Of a stretch of DNA of 26,230 nucleotides, positions 5,416-11,233 are shown piece by piece (within the stretch, counting starts at the first letter, position 1; each line of letters begins with the position of its first letter). Location: positions 1-26,230 of the IMG/VR virus record IMGVR_UViG_3300028025_001283; one strand, given 5' to 3'. This DNA comes from a virus. The translations under genes and the position numbers were made by a program. The notes under the pieces are model-generated. The model did no database searches. It had not been told where the DNA came from and worked only from the letters and a program-made list of their open reading frames with translations.

Positions 5416-5480
5416 CTTATAAATTATTTCTATTGATTTCTATGTTTCTATTAATAAATAGTTGTTGACCATGTTTACAA
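5416..5480 (-). promoter_or_regulatory. Weak candidate promoter(s) for the minus early operon
   Basis: Two possibilities are visible on the minus strand. One is TTGTAA (5475-5480) with TATTAA (5451-5456), 18 bases apart, overlapping the + promoter. The other is a TATAAG -10 box (5416-5421) without a clear -35. A promoter is expected here because the operon starts at 5368, but neither match is strong, which would suit an activator-dependent promoter. Confidence 0.3.
5427..5451. repeat. Three TTTCTAT direct repeats in the control region
   Basis: TTTCTAT occurs at 5427-5433, 5437-5443 and 5445-5451 (+ strand), with spacings of 10 and 8 bases, in an AT-rich stretch between the divergent operons. 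The near-helical spacing of the first two suggests a protein-binding site on one face of the DNA: a regulator or, less likely, an initiator. Confidence 0.45.
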
Positions 5481-5493
5481 ACGTAACTATGAT
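5465..5493 (+). promoter_or_regulatory. Strong sigma70-type promoter of the + strand early operon
   Basis: TTGACC (5465-5470) and TATGAT (5488-5493) each match the consensus at five of six positions and are exactly 17 bases apart. Transcription would start near A5500, leaving a leader of about 29 bases with GAGGGAG as ribosome site before ATG 5529. The spacer contains GTTTACAAAC, whose arms GTTT and AAAC are inverted around AC and could be part of an operator. Confidence 0.7.
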
Positions 5494-5528
5494 TCGTACA
5501 TCAACTAAACACAACGAGGGAGAAATAA

Positions 5529-5744
5529 ATGGACTTAACAATATACAAGCAAATGCCTGATCTGCCAAATGCAGATATAGACTTCCTTAACGACTTAGAC
5601 GATACGCTACTAGGCAGACCAGCAGAAGATTACGAGTCTGAAGAAATTATGCGGATACGTCAAGAGATAGAAGATGAGGAAGAATCAGAAGCACAGTATC
5701 AACGTGATTTACGTGAGTTCAAACTTAAAAGGAGTATATTTTGA
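5529..5744 (+). CDS. Small acidic phage protein
   Basis: A 71-residue protein, first gene of the + strand operon, with a strong Shine-Dalgarno (GAGGGAG). The middle is acidic (FLNDLDDTLLGRPAEDYESE, then RQEIEDEEESEAQYQRDLRE) and the last residues are basic (KLKRSIF). It looks helical from residue 35 on. No family is recognised. Its place directly behind the strong promoter implies early, high expression, as is usual for host-takeover genes. The AAAAGGAG near its end is the ribosome site for the next gene. Confidence 0.75.
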   Translation: MDLTIYKQMPDLPNADIDFLNDLDDTLLGRPAEDYESEEIMRIRQEIEDEEESEAQYQRDLREFKLKRSIF

Positions 5745-5920
5745 TAGATAAATGGATGATGGCAGAAATGACTTATGTTCTGCGCTTAATGGTAGATAAG
5801 TTAGAACGTAGGGAGTTATCAGAAAGCGAACGTGAAGTGCTTATGATGGCTTACAGAGCATTGCAAATAACACCTAGAGAAGTACACGACTTAGTTAACG
5901 AAATGGAGAGTGAAGAATGA
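5741..5920 (+). CDS. 59-residue protein with TTG start
   Basis: The frame starts with TTG 5741-5743, overlapping the previous TGA, with AAAAGGAG six bases upstream. An ATG at 5756 would also be possible but has no ribosome site. The protein is charged and helical: LRLMVDKLERRELSESERE, then EVLMMAYRALQITPREVHDL, which looks like a small helical or HTH-like bundle. It ends in an ATGA overlap with the next gene. No family is recognised. Confidence 0.65.
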   Translation: MIDKWMMAEMTYVLRLMVDKLERRELSESEREVLMMAYRALQITPREVHDLVNEMESEE

Positions 5921-6000
5921 TTAAATGGCTTGATGAACACCAAATGGCTATAATTAGCATCCTTTTTGTACTATGGTTGTTAGTGTCGAGCTATGAATGA
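5917..6000 (+). CDS. 27-residue single-span membrane peptide
   Basis: ATG 5917-5919 is in an ATGA overlap with the upstream gene, with GGAGAG as ribosome site. The peptide is MIKWLDEHQ followed by about 15 hydrophobic residues (MAIISILFVLWLLVSSYE), so one membrane span. It overlaps the next gene by eight bases. Together with the 35-residue peptide at 5261-5368 it gives each of the two divergent early operons a very small membrane peptide. Confidence 0.6.
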   Translation: MIKWLDEHQMAIISILFVLWLLVSSYE

Positions 6001-6160
6001 AAAATCAATTCTTAACCCAAAGTTTAAATATACGTCAGCTACTAAGACTGATATTAAAAAGACTTTTAAACGTATTAGAGAGGAGCAAGCAAAGGCTAAA
6101 CAGGATCAGGATGTATCGAAAGTTCAATGTATCAATGAGAAGCTCGTTAAGATTAAGTAA
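5993..6160 (+). CDS. 55-residue basic conserved phage protein
   Basis: ATG 5993-5995 overlaps the end of the 27-residue peptide gene. The protein is rich in Lys: MNEKSILNPKFKYTSATKTD, then IKKTFKRIREEQAKAKQ, ending EKLVKIK. I know similar short proteins (NPxFKYxxAxxTDIxxTFxRIR) from phage recombination modules, but no function. It lies directly in front of the ERF annealing gene, 13 bases away. The basic helical nature would suit nucleic-acid binding. Confidence 0.7.
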   Translation: MNEKSILNPKFKYTSATKTDIKKTFKRIREEQAKAKQDQDVSKVQCINEKLVKIK

Positions 6161-6173
6161 ATTCAGGAGATAA

Positions 6174-6815
6174 ATGATGGAAAATTTTGAAGTTTATGCA
6201 AAATTACAGAAATGCCGTGTCGAACTACAGAACATGGAATTGAAAAAGTCTGGACATAATAAATTTGCCGGATACCGTTACTTTGAGTTAGGTGATTTCC
6301 TGCCAGCAGTTAACACGTTATTTGACATCTATGGTTTAGCCTACTCATTACAGTTTGATCGTGAGATGGCTACTATGTTTATCGTTGACGTAAGCAATGG
6401 CAACTCAATTAAGTTTACCTGCCCTATGGAGCAAGCAGTCCTAAAAGGCTGTATGCCAGTACAGAATCTAGGCGCATCAATAACCTACATTACTCGTTAT
6501 CTTTTAGTTATGGCTTTGGCAATATCAGAGCATGACGCTGTGGACGCTTCAGAGCCTACGAAAGAGAAAAAGACTATATCCGCTACTGATGGCGCAAAAG
6601 ATGCCTTAGACGCTCGTTTAGCAGCCTTAGTGGACAAGTTATCGAGTCATATTCAGGCACAGTTCGATGCAGGTAATGAATGGGCTGCGTTTGAAGCATG
6701 GGATTTGCGAGATAAGACTACTTATGACGCTGATGCATCAACGGCAGTATGGGGGCAATTAAGCAGTAAATGTCGCAGTACATTAAAAACAATGAATCAA
6801 GAAGCTAAAGGATAA
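6174..6815 (+). CDS. erf: ERF-family single-strand annealing protein
   Basis: A 213-residue protein whose N-terminal ~125 residues match the ERF (P22 essential recombination function) family: ELKKSGHNKFAGYRYFELGD followed by LPAVNTLFDIYGL and, further on, GASITYITRYLLVMALAI. ERF proteins bind single-stranded DNA and anneal complementary strands for phage recombination and genome circularisation. The C-terminal part (residues 130-213) is a variable helical tail with LDARLAALVDKLSSHIQAQF. Two ATG codons stand in tandem at 6174 and 6177. The CAGGAG ribosome site favours 6177, which would shorten the protein by one residue. It is followed four bases later by an SSB-like gene, a common pairing. 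Confidence 0.9.
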   Translation: MMENFEVYAKLQKCRVELQNMELKKSGHNKFAGYRYFELGDFLPAVNTLFDIYGLAYSLQFDREMATMFIVDVSNGNSIKFTCPMEQAVLKGCMPVQNLGASITYITRYLLVMALAISEHDAVDASEPTKEKKTISATDGAKDALDARLAALVDKLSSHIQAQFDAGNEWAAFEAWDLRDKTTYDADASTAVWGQLSSKCRSTLKTMNQEAKG

Positions 6816-6819
6816 ATAA

Positions 6820-7062
6820 ATGGCATATGAAGCGAAACCAGGTACATTTTCCCTGTTTAAAAATGACAAGAAAGAATCTGACAAACATCCAGATTATCGT
6901 GGTGACGGGAAAGACGCAGACGGTAATGCGATCTGGGTTAGTGCTTGGTTAAAAGAAGGCAAGTCAGGCAAGTTTATGAGCTGCTCGTTTAAGTTAAAAG
7001 ATGAGCAAGCAAAGCCAGCTAAACACAATGACGATATGCCAATAGACGATATCCCGTTCTGA
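6820..7062 (+). CDS. Small SSB-like protein with acidic DDIPF tip
   Basis: An 80-residue protein: KPGTFSLFKNDKKESDKHPD, DADGNAIWVSAWLKEGKSGK and FMSCSFKLKDE form the short beta-rich pattern of small phage OB-fold-like proteins. The C-terminus, DDMPIDDIPF, closely matches the acidic tip by which bacterial SSB recruits partners. The likely role is ssDNA binding beside the ERF annealing protein. It is about half the size of true SSB, so a distinct phage family is probable. It is the last gene before the structured 176-bp leader. Confidence 0.8.
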   Translation: MAYEAKPGTFSLFKNDKKESDKHPDYRGDGKDADGNAIWVSAWLKEGKSGKFMSCSFKLKDEQAKPAKHNDDMPIDDIPF

Positions 7063-7075
7063 TCCACGAGGGAAC

Positions 7076-7227
7076 ACTAGCGTAAGATACCTTGCATGAA
7101 GTAAATGAGCGTGTAAGGGTGCTAGTAAGTACCTCACCAATAGCCAAGCCGATAGTGGCTTTATAACATCGGCAGCAGGGGCTATTCGTCTCCTTCGGAA
7201 CACTCTCGGTAGTGACCCTGCACTTAC
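7076..7227 (+). promoter_or_regulatory. Structured RNA leader upstream of the HTH gene
   Basis: The 176 gene-free bases 7063-7238 hold three predicted hairpins. The first: 7076-7081 pairs with 7121-7126 (ACTAGC/GCTAGT), and inside it 7090-7098 pairs with 7110-7118 (CCTTGCATG/CGTGTAAGG, nine pairs, two of them G-U). The second: 7139-7145 with 7180-7186 (AATAGCC/GGCTATT), and inside it 7148-7153 with 7168-7173 (GCCGAT/ATCGGC). The third, weaker: 7211-7214 with 7221-7224. There is no T run, so it is not a simple terminator. It lies between co-directional genes in one operon, so it is probably a leader or processed RNA controlling the HTH gene. No known riboswitch is recognised. Confidence 0.5.
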
Positions 7228-7238
7228 AAAGGAAAACA

Positions 7239-7430
7239 ATGAAACTGTTAGATTATTTACAAAAGACTTATGACGTTAAGAATGACCGTCAGCTTGCAAT
7301 AAAACTAGGATTTAGCACGCCTACGTTATCTAAGATTCGTACAGGTAAGTATCCAGTTAGTGCAGATATGATTATCGCTATCCACGAGACATTTAAGATG
7401 TCGATTAAAGATATAAAGGCACTGCTATGA
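7239..7430 (+). CDS. Small HTH (XRE/Cro-like) DNA-binding protein
   Basis: A 63-residue protein that starts at ATG 7239 with AAAGGA as ribosome site. Residues 14-40 (KNDRQLAIKLGFSTPTLSKI, then RTGKYPV) are a classic helix-turn-helix: DRQLAIKLGF is the first helix, STPTLSKIRTG the recognition helix. The rest (ADMIIAIHETFKMSIKDIKA) continues as in XRE/Cro-type repressors, making it one single-domain regulator. It is likely to bind an operator as a dimer; the divergent control region at 5369-5528 is the natural candidate. It follows an unusual structured leader and overlaps the next gene by ATGA. Confidence 0.85.
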   Translation: MKLLDYLQKTYDVKNDRQLAIKLGFSTPTLSKIRTGKYPVSADMIIAIHETFKMSIKDIKALL

Positions 7431-7630
7431 GAATATGGTTTTTGCTAGGAGTTAGCTTGATGCTGCTAGGCATTACGTTAGCTATACAGGATCAACTAGA
7501 GCATGAGTATGAACGTGGATTCCAAGACGGACTACACGCTTTAAGCACCAAGAAAGTCGATAATATTTGTATGCAGTGGTGGTTTCAGTCTGATCTTGAG
7601 TCAGCTAGAAAGAGAGCTTGTGGAAAATGA
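7427..7630 (+). CDS. Small exported or membrane-anchored protein
   Basis: A 67-residue protein. The N-terminus (MRIWFLLGVSLMLLGITLAI) is a signal anchor. It is followed by a charged part (QDQLEHEYERGFQDGLHAL) and a C-terminus with two Cys: NICMQWWFQSDL and ARKRACGK. The C-x-x-WWF-x-SDLxxAxxRxCG pattern is one I have seen in small phage proteins. The two Cys could form a disulfide outside the cytoplasm. The function is unknown. Both junctions are ATGA overlaps. Confidence 0.75.
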   Translation: MRIWFLLGVSLMLLGITLAIQDQLEHEYERGFQDGLHALSTKKVDNICMQWWFQSDLESARKRACGK

Positions 7631-7851
7631 CTGACAGAGAGCTACTACAAAAATCATTAGATATATTGAGTTTTATAGATACTATGGGATTTACTCCAAT
7701 GATACTTAAAAAAGAATTTATTGAAACATTACGTGAGAGAGTAGATCAGCCTGAAAAAAATAAAACAGTTAAAGACTTAAACGAGATTATCTACCATCTA
7801 CGCATGGAAATTAAACGATTACAAGAGATAATCACTGAGGCTAAACACTAA
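7627..7851 (+). CDS. Small helical phage protein
   Basis: A 74-residue protein that starts at ATG 7627 in an ATGA overlap. A TTG nine bases upstream is less likely. MTDRELLQKSLDILSFIDTM resembles the start of a frequent phage family of small helical proteins. The C-terminal half (LNEIIYHLRMEIKRLQEII) is a probable coiled coil. It is the last gene of the + operon. Its stop overlaps the convergent metallophosphoesterase gene by 11 bases, with no terminator hairpin between them. Confidence 0.75.
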   Translation: MTDRELLQKSLDILSFIDTMGFTPMILKKEFIETLRERVDQPEKNKTVKDLNEIIYHLRMEIKRLQEIITEAKH

Positions 7852-8803
7852 TCACTTGTCCTCTAAAGTAAACAAGACCAGCTTCCTCATCAATAACTTC
7901 GCAGAGTTCTGGAGGCATTAATTTGCCTTTGTAATAAGTCAGGACTGCGAATCCTGAACGATGGTTGCGAGTCCCATCTTCTGTATATAAAAACTGTTGC
8001 CCCCATACATTAGCTAACGAGCCGCAATCGATCCCGTATCTCGTGCCTGTCAGGTCTGTCCAGGGGGTAATTTTGAGACTATGAAGATGGCCATTACAGG
8101 TTGAGACACCTGACTTTAATGTTGCGTTATATGCTGCGTGAATTCCGTTGTAGTTGCGATGCTTGATCTGGGTGTTATTGTTGACCATAATTGACGTAGA
8201 GAATTTCCAACGTGGAAAATGATCTTGTAAATTAAACCCCATCACATCCTTATAAGTATCGCCAACTTGATTAGATATCCTAGCTGAGAATCTTATATCG
8301 TGATTGCCCCACGTCCAAAGAAGTTTGGCGTTACCAGCAACCGCTTCAATCTCTGCTAGTCTATCCTGACAGGCATCAAGTTCTTGCTTTACATTAGGAC
8401 GAACCTCGTAGCCATTAGACGGGTGTCTGCTGATACTAGCACCGTCAAAGACATCACCAGCCATAATCACGATATTAGGCTTTAAGGCATCTACTACATG
8501 GACAAATGCCCTGTGAGCCGTAGCTATATCGTCAGGCCAGTAATGGCAATCACTACCAACAATAATGCAGCCATCAGGCATATCAACTAAAGTTCTAACT
8601 CCGTTTGATGGTAGCGTTACTTTAAAATCTGGACTGCGTTTATCTGCAGCTTTTAATATTATTCCAAGTCTATTTTCTATACTTCTTCTTCTTAAATTAA
8701 CTGATCTTATATGGCAATTTAAAATCTTTGCCACTTCTGCTACTGATGGATTTTGATTCCATAGCGATATAAACTCGTCATCACTACATAATTTAGCTGG
8801 CAT
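7841..8803 (-). CDS. Calcineurin-like metallophosphoesterase with N-terminal HTH
   Basis: A 320-residue protein counted from ATG 8801-8803, which has GGAGAG upstream and overlaps the previous stop as TAATG. An upstream ATG at 8836 would add 11 residues but lies inside the previous gene. All metallophosphoesterase motifs are present: SDCH at 84-87, GDVFDG at 116-121, GNHD at 165-168, GIH at 219-221 and GHLH at 237-240, giving a two-metal phosphatase or nuclease site. Residues 19-50 (PSVAEVAKILNCHIRSVNLR, then RRSIENRLGI) look like an HTH DNA-binding segment. That suggests a nucleic-acid substrate, as for phage DNA-processing phosphoesterases, but the substrate is unknown. It is the last gene of the late operon. 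Confidence 0.9.
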   Translation of the reverse strand: MPAKLCSDDEFISLWNQNPSVAEVAKILNCHIRSVNLRRRSIENRLGIILKAADKRSPDFKVTLPSNGVRTLVDMPDGCIIVGSDCHYWPDDIATAHRAFVHVVDALKPNIVIMAGDVFDGASISRHPSNGYEVRPNVKQELDACQDRLAEIEAVAGNAKLLWTWGNHDIRFSARISNQVGDTYKDVMGFNLQDHFPRWKFSTSIMVNNNTQIKHRNYNGIHAAYNATLKSGVSTCNGHLHSLKITPWTDLTGTRYGIDCGSLANVWGQQFLYTEDGTRNHRSGFAVLTYYKGKLMPPELCEVIDEEAGLVYFRGQVISV

Positions 8804-9018
8804 TAGTTTACTCTCCGTATATATTCTCCGCACCATTCTTCAGAGGCGGTTAGTGCAAAGGAAAAGGAAACGCCACCATTATCTTCAGGTAGCACAGTAG
8901 GTGGGAGTCGGTGACATTCGCCTAAACTTACTTCTTTGTCAGGCTTAAAGAAAGCACACGTAGCGCATCGTGGCAAACAATCGTCAGGAATCTTAGAGGC
9001 ACTTCCTTTTTTCGACAT
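8803..9018 (-). CDS. Small cysteine-rich, probably metal-binding protein
   Basis: A 71-residue protein with a spaced Cys pattern: PDDCLPRCATCAFFK, then LGECHRLPPT, and EEWCGEYIR near the C-terminus. The CxxC...GEC..PP...WCGEY signature recurs in phage and bacterial small proteins and probably binds zinc or an iron-sulfur cluster. The function is unknown. Its start lies 26 bases inside the spanin-like gene upstream, and its stop overlaps the metallophosphoesterase start. Confidence 0.78.
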   Translation of the reverse strand: MSKKGSASKIPDDCLPRCATCAFFKPDKEVSLGECHRLPPTVLPEDNGGVSFSFALTASEEWCGEYIRRVN

Positions 9019-9199
9019 CTTGTACAGCCTTTTCTAGTTCTTCAATACGATGGTCTTGGTACTGAATAACTCTGTTGAGTTCGTTAAAAAGCTCACGAGT
9101 GTTATCTACTTCTTGCTTGGATAACAACAGATTGCCATTATTATCTAAAGTTGCTGCGGTTGCAACACTAAACATTAAAAATATAGCAATCCATCGCAT
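8993..9199 (-). CDS. Spanin-like or secreted coiled-coil protein of the lysis cassette
   Basis: A 68-residue protein. MRWIAIFLMFSVATAAT is a membrane anchor or signal peptide with a possible AxA cleavage site. The rest (NTRELFNELNRVIQYQDHRI, then EELEKAVQDVEKR) is a periplasmic coiled coil. Such a layout next to a lysozyme gene is typical of i-spanin (Rz) proteins, which join inner and outer membranes at lysis. No lipobox Cys and no separate o-spanin is seen, so the assignment rests on position and shape. It overlaps the downstream gene by 26 bases, echoing nested Rz/Rz1 genes. Confidence 0.6.
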   Translation of the reverse strand: MRWIAIFLMFSVATAATLDNNGNLLLSKQEVDNTRELFNELNRVIQYQDHRIEELEKAVQDVEKRKCL

Positions 9200-9201
9200 A
9201 T

Positions 9202-9699
9202 CTAACTCCTATAAGTAGCTCGTTCGTGTTCTCTCCGTCTTACTAATCCTTTGAACTCTTTACCTGCTGCAAAGCGATATAACATGAAAGCATCAGCCGC
9301 ACCATCAAAGTCACCTCGATTGTGCTTCATGCGGATACTAGACTTTTGTAACGCTCCTAGCCCTGCGTTAAAAGCAAAGCTGACCAAAGCGTCAAACCGC
9401 CCTTGAGTAAGATTATTAGGGCAAAGACGTAGTACGCCTCGCTCAAAACGTGATAGATCGTCCTGCAATATCTTATCCACTTCGGCATCTGTAAGAGTCC
9501 TTAACCATTCAACTGGACAAAGTAAATTATGAGCTGCTTTTGCTGCTTTACGTTGGTCTAACGTCATTCTTTGCTGCTCAATTGGTGCGATTAAATGGCC
9601 GACACCAGTTGTCCACAGCAATACTACGTCAAGGTAAGGCTTTTTTCGTACACCTTCGTGGTGAGCCATTACCTCTCTGGCTTTGGCTGACATCTTCAT
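9202..9699 (-). CDS. GH24 phage lysozyme (endolysin)
   Basis: A 165-residue muramidase of the T4/lambdoid GH24 family. HHEGVRKKPYLDVVLLWTTG puts Glu15, Asp24 and Thr30 at the family's characteristic 9- and 6-residue spacing, followed by VGHL. LTQGRFDALVSFAFNAGLGA is the conserved helix, and GLVRRREHERATY ends the domain. It cleaves the glycan strands of peptidoglycan at lysis. It has no signal peptide or SAR domain, so it needs a holin; the gene upstream codes for one and overlaps by ATGA. Its length is normal for the family. It has two Cys (LLCPVEW and LRLCPNN). Confidence 0.95.
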   Translation of the reverse strand: MKMSAKAREVMAHHEGVRKKPYLDVVLLWTTGVGHLIAPIEQQRMTLDQRKAAKAAHNLLCPVEWLRTLTDAEVDKILQDDLSRFERGVLRLCPNNLTQGRFDALVSFAFNAGLGALQKSSIRMKHNRGDFDGAADAFMLYRFAAGKEFKGLVRRREHERATYRS

Positions 9700-10181
9700 T
9701 TTTTAGCAAACGCCTGTGTACCGAACCAAAATGCGACTACGCTAGACCAAATGATCTGAGTCTCGTCATCCCATAGGATATTCATTGCTGCGTCAAACGC
9801 TACACCAGTTTTGATAGCGTAATAGAAGCCAAAGATGTCCACGAATACGAGCAGACCAAATAGACCGAAAGTAATAGCAGGACGAACGATAGCTCTCATG
9901 TTAATAACCCACTGAGACGCACCCTTACCAATCTCTATGTCATGAGCATACAAAGCCTGACGTTCTTGCAGGTTAGCTTCAATCTGTAGCTGCTCAGTAT
10001 GGATAGCTTCAACACGCTCTTGAGCCTGAAATCCTGCTGACTGCATACGCATCTGTTGATCTAGCTGCATCTGAGCTAACTGTAGCTCGTGCTTCTTGTC
10101 AGACTTATCCTGAAAGAAATCAAGCAACTTAGGTAAGCCACCAGTTAAAAACGAAATTAACGTTGAAAATAAAGTAATCAT
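9696..10181 (-). CDS. 3TM-type holin
   Basis: A 161-residue protein when started at ATG 10179-10181, which has the best spacing to GGAGAG; ATG 10184 is the alternative. It has a hydrophobic N-terminus (ITLFSTLISFLTGGLPKLL) and a long charged coiled coil (residues 25-90, rich in Gln, Glu and Ala). Two C-terminal membrane spans follow (AITFGLFGLLVFVDIFGFYY, then IIWSSVVAFWFGTQAF), ending in KK. This matches the GTA-type 3TM holin family. It would form the membrane lesion that releases the lysozyme encoded by the next gene. Confidence 0.85.
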   Translation of the reverse strand: MITLFSTLISFLTGGLPKLLDFFQDKSDKKHELQLAQMQLDQQMRMQSAGFQAQERVEAIHTEQLQIEANLQERQALYAHDIEIGKGASQWVINMRAIVRPAITFGLFGLLVFVDIFGFYYAIKTGVAFDAAMNILWDDETQIIWSSVVAFWFGTQAFAKK

Positions 10182-10702
10182 CATTCTCTCCAATGAAACA
10201 TCCACCAAATACCATATAAAATAGCTGTAGCACACGCTGTACCTACGATAGCAGCGATAATGCTTTGGATTAACTGCATCCTTTCAGCCTTCTTCCTAGC
10301 TATCTCTCTAAGCCTCATACGCTCTATACGAGCTTCTTCCTCAGCTTCTTCTTTAGCAGCAGCTACAATAGCGTCCCTACGAGCGCACATCTCCTCGTAT
10401 AAACCTGTCTCACCTGAGTTATTGTAGATAAGCATTTCACGTAGCTCGACTTCCATGCGATACAGCTTACGTGATGCAAAGGTAGCGTCTAGTGCTTGTT
10501 TGGTTGCTTGCGATAGCGTTATATTCGGATTCTTCTTGGCTACCGTATCAACAACAGCAACAGACTTAATTTCAGCTTGTTTCTCAAAGAACGTAGAGAT
10601 ATCGTGATAGCACTCTTGTATCTCTTTGCCGAGAGCAATAGCTCTTTTAACTCCAGCTACAGCAGCCTCAGCAGCAGCAAAGGCTACCGCTACTTCAATC
10701 AT
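10181..10702 (-). CDS. Coiled-coil protein with C-terminal membrane anchor
   Basis: A 173-residue protein. The N-terminus is Ala-rich (VAVAFAAAEAAVAGVKRAIA). A long helical region rich in Glu, Lys and Arg (AKEEAEEEARIERMRLREIA and further) leads to one membrane span (SIIAAIVGTACATAILYGIW) and the short tail WMFHWRE. I recognise similar proteins next to lysis genes in marine and freshwater podoviruses, without a proven role. It may be a virion or lysis accessory protein. Overlaps at both ends couple it to the holin gene and to the small membrane protein upstream. Confidence 0.7.
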   Translation of the reverse strand: MIEVAVAFAAAEAAVAGVKRAIALGKEIQECYHDISTFFEKQAEIKSVAVVDTVAKKNPNITLSQATKQALDATFASRKLYRMEVELREMLIYNNSGETGLYEEMCARRDAIVAAAKEEAEEEARIERMRLREIARKKAERMQLIQSIIAAIVGTACATAILYGIWWMFHWRE

Positions 10703-10884
10703 TTTGGAATCTGACCGTTAGAGCCTAACCACATTAATAGGAATAAAGCACCTGCACCAACTATCCAGAATATCTTCTTAACGACCGACTTACCGACTTC
10801 CTCGTAAATCTTCTTAAATGCTACCTCAGCAGCACGTTCAGCTATCTTTTCTATTTGATCGTCAGATAAGTTGATGTCAGACAT
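10699..10884 (-). CDS. Small membrane protein, possible second holin or antiholin
   Basis: A 61-residue protein: a soluble acidic helix (LSDDQIEKIAERAAEVAFKK) and one C-terminal span (IFWIVGAGALFLLMWLGSNG). Its place in front of the holin and lysozyme genes fits a pinholin or antiholin, or a membrane-tethered accessory. No specific family is recognised. Its stop is an ATGA overlap with the next gene. Confidence 0.68.
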   Translation of the reverse strand: MSDINLSDDQIEKIAERAAEVAFKKIYEEVGKSVVKKIFWIVGAGALFLLMWLGSNGQIPK

Positions 10885-10886
10885 GA

Positions 10887-11231
10887 TTAGACCTGTTCAA
10901 TCCATTGTTGTTGTGCTTCATCCCAATTGTATCTCTTGCCATCATTAGGCATAACAATAGGGCTTTCCCATAGGCAAGTATCTTCGTTTAATGTCCAACT
11001 AGCAAAAGGCTGAGGAGGAATAAACGCATCTCGCACTGAATCATAAGTAAAACCGATACCTGCATAATTCTTACGTAGTGGACGACCCTCTGGATGCTGA
11101 CCACCATGAGTATTGTAGCTCGTCTGTATCCATTGACCAGGACTTGAATCTACAAACGTATCAAAGAACTCTGGTTCAGCAACGATAACCTGAGTAACAA
11201 TTCCGTTAACAACTTTACAAAAATGCGCCAT
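10887..11231 (-). CDS. Small virion-associated protein (tail module)
   Basis: A 114-residue protein: MAHFCKVVNGIVTQVIVAEP, GQWIQTSYNTHGGQHPEGRP and LRKNYAGIGFTYDSVRDAFI, then PPQPFASWTL. This is a recognisable, well-conserved protein of cyanophage and pelagiphage tail modules. Its function is not firmly known, but it is probably a structural or tail-fibre-associated protein. The internal pattern W-x-L-x-E...W-E-x-P...Y-x-W-D-E suggests a small beta-rich fold. It follows the glycine-rich adhesin gene by two bases. Confidence 0.85.
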   Translation of the reverse strand: MAHFCKVVNGIVTQVIVAEPEFFDTFVDSSPGQWIQTSYNTHGGQHPEGRPLRKNYAGIGFTYDSVRDAFIPPQPFASWTLNEDTCLWESPIVMPNDGKRYNWDEAQQQWIEQV

Positions 11232-11233
11232 AA

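Noticed and set aside
7834-7858. AATCACT repeated around the convergent stops as a bidirectional terminator.
   Set aside because: The two copies are direct, not inverted, so they do not form a hairpin, and there is no T run on either side.
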